Source of the DNA: Chitinophaga pinensis
Lineage (GTDB): Bacteria; Bacteroidota; Bacteroidia; Flavobacteriales_D; Crocinitomicaceae
Length of the DNA stretch: 5,957 nt
Assembly: GCA_945897765.1 (NCBI GenBank)
Contig: CAMDGP010000142.1
Location: 1 to 5,957, forward strand
Reading direction: 5' to 3'
In this document: piece by piece, positions 1 to 5,861 of the stretch
How positions within the stretch are numbered: the stretch's first letter is position 1
How the letters are laid out: each line of letters begins with the position of its first letter
Notes under the pieces: model-generated
What the model saw: only the letters and a program-made list of their open reading frames with translations
Database searches by the model: none
Told to the model about the DNA's origin: nothing
Position numbers and translations under genes: made by a program

Positions 1-2
1 GT

Positions 3-1442
3 GAATACAAAGTGCTAACGGCAACAGCTAATGTTCCTTTGTTTACAACTACAACCGCAATACCAACAACTTCTTTTCCAAGTTTAAATAACGCTGGTGA
101 TGACGTAGTCTTGAAAGATAATTTCGGTTTAATCTTGGATAAATTGACTTTTACCGATAATTGGTACAAAGATGAGGTGAAGAATGATGGCGGATTTACC
201 TTGGAGTTAATCAACCCAAATGCTCCTTGCTCGGATAATGAAAATTGGATTGCATCTAATTCAATAACTGGTGGAACTCCTGGTTTTGTTAATTCAGTAA
301 ACGATTTAACACCAGATACAGCTATACCAAATGTCGATTTACTTCTTGCTTTAGCTCCAAATTTCTTAGAAATTCATTTTAGCGAAGGAATGGATTCTAG
401 TTCTTTGGTTAACGCTGCTCTTAGTTTTTCACCAACCTTGACAATTCAAAATCGCTTCGTTCAAACAACTTTTCCTAAAGTTATGACCGTTCAATTCAAT
501 GAAGTTTTAGTCGGGTCACAGATTTATAACCTTACGCTTGAAAATATTTCTGACTGCTCTTTAAATCAATCTAATTTTATAGGTGATTTCGTTTTGCCAG
601 AGTCACCACAAAAAGGCGATCTTATCATCAATGAAATTTTACAGAATCCCAAAAATGGAGGACAAGATTGGATTGAGTTGTACAATAATTCTTCTAAAGT
701 TTTGAATTTAAAGGATTGGCAATTAGCAAATTTTGATGACGACACGATTGCTAATTTCAAAACTATCTACGACAATTATCTTTTGAGTCCAAATGAATAT
801 GTTATTGTAGGAAAAGATTCCAATTTCGTCAAGGTAAACTATCCTTTTGCAGCAATTGGAACTTATGTTTATGCTGAATTACCAAGCTACAACAACGATT
901 CAGGAACTATTTATTTAATTTACAATCAAGAAGTAATTGACAAAGTAAGTTATTTAGATGAATGGCATTTTGATTTATTGGACGATACAGATGGTGTTTC
1001 CTTGGAGCGAATTGACCCAAATGGTGCATCCTCAAGCGAATTTAATTGGCATTCAGCGGCTGAATCTATTGGTTTTGCAACACCGGGAAGAAAAAATTCG
1101 CAGTTTTTGCCAGCACTTAGTAATGGAAAAATAAACTTAACGAGTGAAGTGATTTCGCCTGACAGTGATGGATTTGAGGATGTTTTACAGATAAATTACC
1201 AAATGAGTGAGCCGGGACTTTTGGGGAAAATCACAATTTACGACGACAGAGGGCGATTGATTCGAAATTTATTCTCTAATGAATTATTGGCAACATCAGG
1301 TTCTTTTACGTGGGATGGAACGAACGATTCACAAACAAAAGCAAGTATTGGAGTTTACGTTCTGGTTTTTGAAGCCTTTTCAACAAACGGAGGTGTGTTT
1401 TTTGTGAAAAAATTAGCGGTAACAGTGGCTGGTAAGTTGTAA
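3..1442 (+). CDS. Secreted lamin-tail-domain protein, C-terminal part (5' end outside window)
   Basis: The reading frame is open to the left edge (codons from position 3 read EYKVLT...). A GTG at position 12 lies inside a conserved domain, so the true start is upstream. In window numbering the 479 visible residues divide into four parts. Residues 1-96 are the end of one lamin-tail domain, with the typical 'GGFTLELINPNAPC...NW' and 'GGTPGF' motifs. Residues ~103-200 are an Ig-like/Big_5-type segment (IHFSEGMD...). Residues ~204-368 are a second lamin-tail domain, opening with 'GDLIINEILQNPKNGGQDWIELYN' split around a short loop and closing with 'LERIDPNG...FATPGR'. Residues ~380-479 are an FlgD-like Ig or secretion-tail-like domain (SPDSDGFEDV, then IYDDRGRLIR and GVYVLVFEA). 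In Bacteroidota such proteins are exported and often surface-attached. Export by the type IX system is an inference from the C-terminal sandwich, and the signal peptide is not in view. The ligand or substrate is unknown. Confidence 0.87.
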   Translation, partial: EYKVLTATANVPLFTTTTAIPTTSFPSLNNAGDDVVLKDNFGLILDKLTFTDNWYKDEVKNDGGFTLELINPNAPCSDNENWIASNSITGGTPGFVNSVNDLTPDTAIPNVDLLLALAPNFLEIHFSEGMDSSSLVNAALSFSPTLTIQNRFVQTTFPKVMTVQFNEVLVGSQIYNLTLENISDCSLNQSNFIGDFVLPESPQKGDLIINEILQNPKNGGQDWIELYNNSSKVLNLKDWQLANFDDDTIANFKTIYDNYLLSPNEYVIVGKDSNFVKVNYPFAAIGTYVYAELPSYNNDSGTIYLIYNQEVIDKVSYLDEWHFDLLDDTDGVSLERIDPNGASSSEFNWHSAAESIGFATPGRKNSQFLPALSNGKINLTSEVISPDSDGFEDVLQINYQMSEPGLLGKITIYDDRGRLIRNLFSNELLATSGSFTWDGTNDSQTKASIGVYVLVFEAFSTNGGVFFVKKLAVTVAGKL

Positions 1443-1460
1443 TTTTGTAAAAAACAAATA

Positions 1461-1925
1461 ATGAAAAACTGTTTAATATTACTTGTGATTATTGCCTCAA
1501 CATTTTTTTCATATGCTCAAAATTACAAAACAGCAGTTGGAATTAAAGGAGGGTATCCTGGCTTTGGGTCATTAAATGGAAAACACTTTTTAAATTCAAA
1601 AACAGCTATTGAAGGAAGTATTGGTGGAGGTTCAAATACCCTTTGGCTGCAGGGTTTGTATGAACTGAACTTTTCATTGGAAGACGGATTGAATTGGTAT
1701 GCCGGTGGAGGAGCTAATGTTGGTTTCTATTCCTATAAAAATCCATTCAACAACCAAAGAACAAGTAATATGATTTTAGGCATAAATGGAATCGTTGGGA
1801 TTGAATATACTTTTGAAGATTTACCTTTAAATGTTGCGCTTGATACTGGTCCAAACCTTAGAATAATCAATTCACTTGGATTTGGTTGGGGTGCAGGTAT
1901 AGCCGTTAGATATGCCATCAAGTAA
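1461..1925 (+). CDS. Small outer-membrane beta-barrel protein with signal peptide
   Basis: This 154-residue protein begins with a clear Sec signal peptide: MKN, a hydrophobic stretch over residues 4-17, then SYA|Q, with predicted cleavage after Ala19 leaving an N-terminal Gln, as is common in Bacteroidota. The mature part is rich in Gly and aromatics and has alternating hydrophobic/polar stretches (TAVGIKGGY, TAIEGSIGGG, LNWYAGGGANVGFYSY, MILGINGIVGIEYTF, GWGAGIAVRYAIK). This suits a small, roughly eight-strand outer-membrane barrel of the OmpX/OmpA-like beta-barrel class. It is a structural call; no transport or adhesion role can be read from it. The ATG follows the upstream stop by 18 bases in an A-rich leader (aaaaaacaaataATG) with no Shine-Dalgarno motif. 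Its last 14 bases overlap the next gene, which suggests coupled translation. An alternative reading is a periplasmic lipocalin-like beta protein, but there is no lipobox Cys. Confidence 0.78.
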   Translation: MKNCLILLVIIASTFFSYAQNYKTAVGIKGGYPGFGSLNGKHFLNSKTAIEGSIGGGSNTLWLQGLYELNFSLEDGLNWYAGGGANVGFYSYKNPFNNQRTSNMILGINGIVGIEYTFEDLPLNVALDTGPNLRIINSLGFGWGAGIAVRYAIK

Positions 1926-3180
1926 TTCGCTGAAACTTTCTCCGGGAGCAAAAAACTGGGTAAAGAAATATTTTCTTTTATTGGAATCAAATGTTATTTC
2001 ACTTAATCTTGAAATAGAAGAAGATGAAATCGATTTGTTGCATTTTTTATCCAATAAAACAGGTTTAGTTTATGGAATTCCAAGTGCACTTATATATTCA
2101 AATCACTTAGAAAAAAATCATTACACGAAGGATGAAAAATTAAAATTACTCATCTTTGAAACGTTACTTTTTTGCTACAAACAACATTCAAAAGAAGCTT
2201 ACAATTCTGATGATTTTTTGATATTACTTGGAAAGTTTTATGCAGAAGCACCAATTGCAAGTGGTATCGAAAACTGGTTTACCATCTTCAGGGATAAGAA
2301 ATTAGAATCGCGAATTGAGTATATTTTAGAAGAACGAGTTAAGGTGAAATCGCCCATTTTCGGAACAAATTATTGGTTGAATCACCTTTCAAATTGCTTT
2401 GTTTTCTTGGATGTAATTCTGTTTTGTGAATTTCTTAAAAATCAAGAAGCTACTTTTTATAAAAACTACACCAAATACGCCAACTTCGTGCTTTGCGGAA
2501 TTGTTTACGCCGCTTATGTGGATGAGCAAGTCGAAGAAAAAGAACAACGTATGCTTTGGCGCTTTTTGTCTTCTGCGAATTTACCAAAGTTTGAACGAGA
2601 AAAAATTGAAGGTTTTATTGTTCATGGTATTTCAAATGAAGAATTAGAAAATGCACTTTTTGAGCATTCATTGCTTGCAAGAATCACTTTTGAGTTAAGC
2701 GTATTTATAACTAAAGGAACACACCAAACTTCTGAAAAGGAAGAACAAAAATTAGTTGAAATAGGAAAATTAATTGGACTTTCTTCTGGGGAAATGGAGG
2801 ATTCAATAGAACTAGTTGTTTCTTTTCTGTTGGAAAATGAAGAAGTTGTATCTTTAATTAGTGCCAATTCCAAAACACATTATGGTTATTCTAACTTTTC
2901 AAGTAGATGGCTCCGAATATTAGGCAGAAATAAGGAAAAATTAGTCAACGAATTAAAGGAAAGTAAGGATTTGATTGCTTTGATTCAAAAATCGACAAAA
3001 CACGAATTGAGCAAAGAAGAAAAGGAACAAGTCAAAACTCAATTTATGGATATTCTAAAATCAATGCCTTCAATGGCCATCTTTTTACTTCCGGGTGGCG
3101 CACTTTTGTTACCTTTGATTCTTAAAATTGTCCCGGATTTATTGCCTTCATCTTTCAAGGAAAATGACTTGGAAAAATAA
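1912..3180 (+). CDS. LETM1-related, TerB-like helical protein (biofilm-associated family of Bacteroidota)
   Basis: The 422 residues are mostly amphipathic helix with no signal peptide. Residues ~185-305 resemble a TerB-like helical bundle: a helix with 'YAAYVDEQVEEKEQRML', later a second acidic 'SEKEEQKLVEIGKLIGLSS' turn. The C-terminus, residues ~363-415, carries the LETM1 signature: an 'ELSKEEKEQVKTQ' helix, then 'MPSMAIFLLPGGALLLPLIL' and 'KIVPDLLPSSF'. This matches the Pro-rich membrane segment and 'P..LPS.F' ending of mitochondrial LETM1. I recall the Bacteroidota family being named 'LETM1-related biofilm-associated protein'; that name is from memory. The single hydrophobic segment (387-410) suggests inner-membrane association. 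Ion transport is established or proposed for mitochondrial LETM1 and should not be transferred here. The start at 1912 is the only plausible one: no other ATG/GTG/TTG precedes the conserved-looking 'SPGAKNWVKKYF', and it overlaps the barrel gene by 14 bases. Confidence 0.85.
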   Translation: MPSSNSLKLSPGAKNWVKKYFLLLESNVISLNLEIEEDEIDLLHFLSNKTGLVYGIPSALIYSNHLEKNHYTKDEKLKLLIFETLLFCYKQHSKEAYNSDDFLILLGKFYAEAPIASGIENWFTIFRDKKLESRIEYILEERVKVKSPIFGTNYWLNHLSNCFVFLDVILFCEFLKNQEATFYKNYTKYANFVLCGIVYAAYVDEQVEEKEQRMLWRFLSSANLPKFEREKIEGFIVHGISNEELENALFEHSLLARITFELSVFITKGTHQTSEKEEQKLVEIGKLIGLSSGEMEDSIELVVSFLLENEEVVSLISANSKTHYGYSNFSSRWLRILGRNKEKLVNELKESKDLIALIQKSTKHELSKEEKEQVKTQFMDILKSMPSMAIFLLPGGALLLPLILKIVPDLLPSSFKENDLEK

Positions 3181-3189
3181 TTTGAGTTT

Positions 3190-3615
3190 ATGAAATGTAC
3201 TATTCACGTCTATTTAATTAATGAATTGTATTCGCAAGAATTTGCTGATGAATTTCATAACGGAAACCCTTCTGAAGACAACAAAGAGTTTGATTGGGAG
3301 GATGAATTAAGTATTTCAAGCGATGTTGTTTCTACCGAGGAGTCAAGTAATTCAGTCTATAAATTAGAAGGAGAAAACGGAAATGGAGATTATTTTTCAG
3401 TAGAAGTTCCAAATATGCGCTTGGTAATAATTACTTCAAACGATGCGCCTGTTGTTTTTGTGGGTGCTTCTGAAAGTATGGTTGATACCTTGAGTATTGA
3501 AAAATTAAGTGATGAAATTCTTGTTTCTATTTACTTAAAAGACAATGAACCGCATGCTAATCCTATTCCAGGAATCTATATTGCTTCTAAAGAATTTCCA
3601 AAAGAGTTAATTTAA
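3190..3615 (+). CDS. Small acidic cytoplasmic protein, function unknown
   Basis: I do not recognise this 141-residue protein. It has no signal peptide and no membrane segment. It is strongly acidic, especially residues 16-61 (clusters such as SEDNKEFDWEDEL and STEESS), which probably form a flexible linker. The N-terminus (KCTIHVYLINELY) and the region from ~65 to 116 (YFSVEVPNMRLVIITS, APVVFVG, EILVSIYLKD) alternate hydrophobic and polar residues like beta strands, so a small alpha/beta or beta fold is likely. It starts 9 bases after the LETM1-related gene and ends 1 base before the ABC ATPase gene, so it is very likely co-translated with both. A regulatory or adaptor role for either neighbour is only an inference from position. 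That it is a real gene is supported by the tight spacing and a clean frame with codon use like its neighbours. Confidence 0.82.
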   Translation: MKCTIHVYLINELYSQEFADEFHNGNPSEDNKEFDWEDELSISSDVVSTEESSNSVYKLEGENGNGDYFSVEVPNMRLVIITSNDAPVVFVGASESMVDTLSIEKLSDEILVSIYLKDNEPHANPIPGIYIASKEFPKELI

Positions 3616-3616
3616 A

Positions 3617-4543
3617 ATGCTTCAATTAAAAGGAATTGAATTAAGCTTTAATCGACCAATTTTAAAAACAATTAATTTCGAAATCGCAAAAGGTGAAATT
3701 GTTGGAATTGTTGGAAAAAGTGGCGCTGGAAAATCATCTTTGTTAAAGATTATTGCGGGAATTATTGCACCAGATAAAGGTACTTTGACCTTAGATGCAA
3801 AGAAATTACCCAATGCTTCAACGTTATTGATTCCGGGTTTTAAAGATATTGCGATTGTAAATCAAGATTTTAAATTGGATATTTATCACACAGTTGAAGA
3901 AAATATCCGAGAAGCAGTGTTGAGTTTACCCATTCTAGAAAGAGATAAACGGGTCAAAAATTTATTGCGTTTGTTTGAATTGCAGAAAATTGCGACGTTA
4001 AAAGCTCATTTGATTTCTGGTGGCGAACAACAACGATTAGCAATTGCTCGAGCTGTCGCAAAAAGACCACGTTTGCTAGTACTAGATGAACCTTTTGGTC
4101 ATTTAGATAGCGTTCTTCGTCAAAAGTTAGGTCACCATTTGCTTCAAATTCGAGAAACGGAGGAAATGGCAATATTGTTAGTATCGCACGATGGACAAGA
4201 TGTTTTGGGCTTATGCGATTCGGTTTGTTTTCTTCAAAATGGAAAATTGTCTAAGAAGAAAAAAGCGGAGCAAGTTTATTATGACTGTTCAAAAGTGAAT
4301 TTAGCCCGACTTTTAGGACCTATAAATAGTATAGAAGTAAACGGTGAAAAGATTAATTTTCGACCAGATGAATACGAAATTACCGAAGATGGAATAATTA
4401 ATCTTACCTTTCAACGTGCTGTTTTTGCTGGAGGTTTCTACCTGAATTATTTCTTAAATTCTAACGGCGAAAGCATTGTTTTATATGGATTAACAAAATT
4501 AAATGGAATCACATCAATTGGAATCAAAAGAGCTAAATTCTGA
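3617..4543 (+). CDS. ABC transporter ATP-binding protein with TOBE-like C-terminal extension
   Basis: All catalytic motifs of an ABC ATPase are intact: Walker A GKSGAGKS at residues 33-40, Q-loop Gln83 (VNQD), signature SGGEQQR at 134-140, Walker B LLVLDE at 153-158, D-loop HLD at 162-164 and switch His191 (VSHD). The nucleotide-binding domain ends near residue 215. Residues ~225-308 form an extension with 'INFRPDEYEI' and 'LYGLTKL', which resembles the TOBE domain of the spermidine/iron/molybdate importer ATPases (PotA/FbpC/ModC group). This would make it an importer-type ATPase, but no substrate-binding protein or permease lies in the window, so the substrate is unknown. It begins 1 base after the acidic protein gene and overlaps the YihY-family gene by 41 bases. 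The start is A-rich (ttaatttaaaATG) without a Shine-Dalgarno motif, and the N-terminus (LQLKGIELSF) aligns with a normal first strand, so the start is secure. Confidence 0.94.
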   Translation: MLQLKGIELSFNRPILKTINFEIAKGEIVGIVGKSGAGKSSLLKIIAGIIAPDKGTLTLDAKKLPNASTLLIPGFKDIAIVNQDFKLDIYHTVEENIREAVLSLPILERDKRVKNLLRLFELQKIATLKAHLISGGEQQRLAIARAVAKRPRLLVLDEPFGHLDSVLRQKLGHHLLQIRETEEMAILLVSHDGQDVLGLCDSVCFLQNGKLSKKKKAEQVYYDCSKVNLARLLGPINSIEVNGEKINFRPDEYEITEDGIINLTFQRAVFAGGFYLNYFLNSNGESIVLYGLTKLNGITSIGIKRAKF

Positions 4544-5417
4544 GGAAACAATCAAAGAGCCTTGGTATTGGTTTTTTATTTTGTTTTACAAGTCCTTAAT
4601 CGTTTTTATTAAAGAGGGTGCTTTTTTTCACGGTGCTGCTTTGGCGTATTATACTTTGTTTGCTTTTGTTCCTATTGTTTATCTAACGACCTCTATTTTT
4701 GGACGAATTTTCGGTTCGAAAACGATGGAAAGCATCATCAGTGACTTATTCAAAAATCAAATCGGAATTGAGGATTCATCGGGAATTATGAGTATGCTGA
4801 ATGGGGTAGATTTTGATAAGCCAAGTATTTGGATGGAAATCTTAAGTATTACGCTTGTAATTTATACTTGTTCTGCATTTTTAGTTTCATTAAAGCGTAG
4901 TATCAATGATTTTTTTAAGATTAATCGATCTAAAATTAAACAGGAAAATGTGATACTCGATTTCATTGGTTTTCGCTTCCTTTCTTTGGGTTTACTTGCT
5001 TTGTTTGCGTTGGTGGTTATCTTGTTTTATTTTGTTCAAATTTTCGTGTTTTCAGGTCTTGAAAACTACTTAAATGCGAATAATTTCTTGGTTGATTTTT
5101 CATTCAAATTGATTCAATATGTTATTTCAATTTTATCTAACGCTATAATTTTCACCTTGATTTTCAAGTATATTCACGATGGGAAAGTCGAGTTTCGTTT
5201 GGCTATAAGAGGTGCAATTGTAACTTCTATCTTATTGTTTTTTAGTCAATTATTGATAAAATACTATTTGCAAAATTATTTCTCGTTAGGAAATTTAGGT
5301 ATTGTTGGCTCGCTATTTATATTCCTTGCTTGGGTTAATTACTCAGCTCAAATTGTTTTTTTCGGTGCTCGTTTCACGCAGATGTTAGGTGAAAAAATTG
5401 GAGCGCCAATTAAATAA
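4503..5417 (+). CDS. YihY/BrkB-family inner-membrane protein
   Basis: This 304-residue polytopic protein has about six membrane segments, near residues 43-65, 109-130, 157-184, 203-222, 234-256 and 264-288. Family hallmarks are the first segment motif FHGAALAYYTLFAFVPIV (residues 42-59), 'KRSINDFF' after segment 2, and the last segment with 'WVNYSAQIVFFGARF' (277-291), corresponding to the W-x-Y-x-x-x-x-x-x-x-GA pattern of YihY/BrkB proteins. The family was once called ribonuclease BN in error; its transport or envelope role remains unsettled. Length is normal. The ATG at 4503 lies inside the ABC gene, giving a 41-base overlap in another frame. A TTG at 4518 is the only nearby alternative, and both precede the conserved core. 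The first 20 residues are polar and acidic and probably cytoplasmic. No intrinsic terminator follows directly after the stop. Confidence 0.93.
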   Translation: MESHQLESKELNSEETIKEPWYWFFILFYKSLIVFIKEGAFFHGAALAYYTLFAFVPIVYLTTSIFGRIFGSKTMESIISDLFKNQIGIEDSSGIMSMLNGVDFDKPSIWMEILSITLVIYTCSAFLVSLKRSINDFFKINRSKIKQENVILDFIGFRFLSLGLLALFALVVILFYFVQIFVFSGLENYLNANNFLVDFSFKLIQYVISILSNAIIFTLIFKYIHDGKVEFRLAIRGAIVTSILLFFSQLLIKYYLQNYFSLGNLGIVGSLFIFLAWVNYSAQIVFFGARFTQMLGEKIGAPIK

Positions 5418-5558
5418 GTAAAAAGTCAAATTAGTTCAATAAGAATTCAAAACTGAACAGTAAACATTCTGGCTTTATAAATCAATCGTTTAGTCGAAGG
5501 AACTTTAAATTGTTCGCAACGAGTTGTAAGTTTCAGTAGAAAAATAATTTTGCTTGCG
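5418..5558. other. Unique intergenic sequence after the gene cluster
   Basis: These 141 bases separate the YihY-family stop codon from the first repeat. I see no open frame worth calling, no tRNA-like fold and no strong hairpin followed by a T-run. The only small palindrome is CAAC-ga-GTTG at 5517-5526, too weak to act as a terminator. The segment may hold a Rho-type termination region or a promoter for something beyond the window. Confidence 0.6.
5523..5552 (+). promoter_or_regulatory. Weak candidate Bacteroidota-type promoter
   Basis: The sequence TAATTTTG at 5545-5552 fits the -7 consensus TAnnTTTG of the primary sigma factor of Bacteroidota. GTTG at 5523-5526, 18 bases upstream, matches three of four bases of the -33 element TTTG. 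A transcript starting near 5558 would enter the repeat array directly, with no gene in view. In A/T-rich DNA such matches arise by chance, so this is recorded only as a candidate. Confidence 0.18.
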
Positions 5559-5656
5559 ATTTTGAAAGGTCCTCCCCCTTAATCCCCCTCCGAAGGGGGA
5601 AACTGGTAAACTGCTTCGGGTTTCAATTTTGAAAATGACATAACGTTTTGATCGTT
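5559..5656 (-). repeat. Repeat A, copy 1 (C5/G5 hairpin core, reverse orientation)
   Basis: This copy matches 5860-5957 at 96 of 98 positions, exactly 301 bases apart; the differences are at 5569 (g/a) and 5577 (c/t). The core CCTCCCCC-TTAAT-CCCCCTCC (5571-5591) is followed by AAGGGGGA, making a 7-bp hairpin at 5583-5600 (TCCCCCT, loop CCGA, AGGGGGA). The 3' half includes a second palindrome, TTTCAA-tt-TTGAAA, at 5621-5634. Strand '-' is assigned because its core is the reverse complement of the core in repeat B. Confidence 0.95.
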
Positions 5657-5747
5657 TGCTAAAAAACAATCCACCAATAAACATCCCTCGAAGTGAGATT
5701 GAAATTCCCCCTTTGGAGGGGGCAGGGGAGGATTTTTGAATAAGAAT
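5654..5747 (+). repeat. Repeat B, copy 1 (C5/G5 hairpin core, forward orientation)
   Basis: This copy matches 5768-5861 over 94 bases with two substitutions and two single-base length changes: one A in the A-run at 5661-5666 and one G in the second G-run (four here, five in copy 2). The 5' half (TTTGCTAAAAAACAATCCACC onward) lacks similarity to repeat A. The 3' half holds the core CCCCC-TTTGGA-GGGGG-CA-GGGG-AGG (5707-5731), with a 6-bp hairpin at 5707-5722 and loop TTGG. It joins repeat A copy 1 without a gap, sharing GTT at 5654-5656. Confidence 0.95.
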
Positions 5748-5767
5748 TATTTATTTTTTAAAGTAAA

Positions 5768-5861
5768 GTTTGCTAAAAACAATCCACCAATAAACATCCC
5801 TCGAAGTGAGATTGAAATTCCCCCTTTGGAGGGGGCAGGGGGAGGAATTTTGAACAAGAAT
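5768..5861 (+). repeat. Repeat B, copy 2
   Basis: This is the second copy of repeat B, 114 bases after the first, separated from it by 20 A/T-rich bases (5748-5767). The core hairpin is at 5820-5835. Here both G tracts are five long (5831-5835 and 5838-5842), followed by AGG. Unlike copy 1, it is not preceded by repeat A, so it looks like a partial duplication of an A-B composite unit. Confidence 0.95.

Noticed and set aside
566..760. Minus-strand open frames inside genes (566-760, 1733-1990, 1872-2054, 2622-2873, 3622-3813, 3954-4172) and a + frame at 2426-2647
   Set aside because: Each lies within a well-supported gene in another frame, shows no domain or signal, and has no start context of its own.
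1440..1447. TAATTTTG upstream of the barrel gene as a promoter -7 element
   Set aside because: No TTTG-like -33 element lies at 17-21 bases upstream (the nearest TTTG at 1401-1404 is 35 bases away), and the element overlaps the stop codon of the preceding gene, so read-through is the simpler view.
5434..5459. Loose inverted repeat GTTCA...TGAAC after the YihY-family gene
   Set aside because: It has only five pairs, all in A/T-rich sequence, with a long loop and no T-run; it is expected by chance.
5815..5851. Rho-independent terminator formed by the B copy 2 core and the following TTTT
   Set aside because: The T-run is consumed in the outer stem of the alternative fold and is separated by about 12 bases from the inner C5/G5 hairpin; the site is also about 400 bases beyond the last stop codon.
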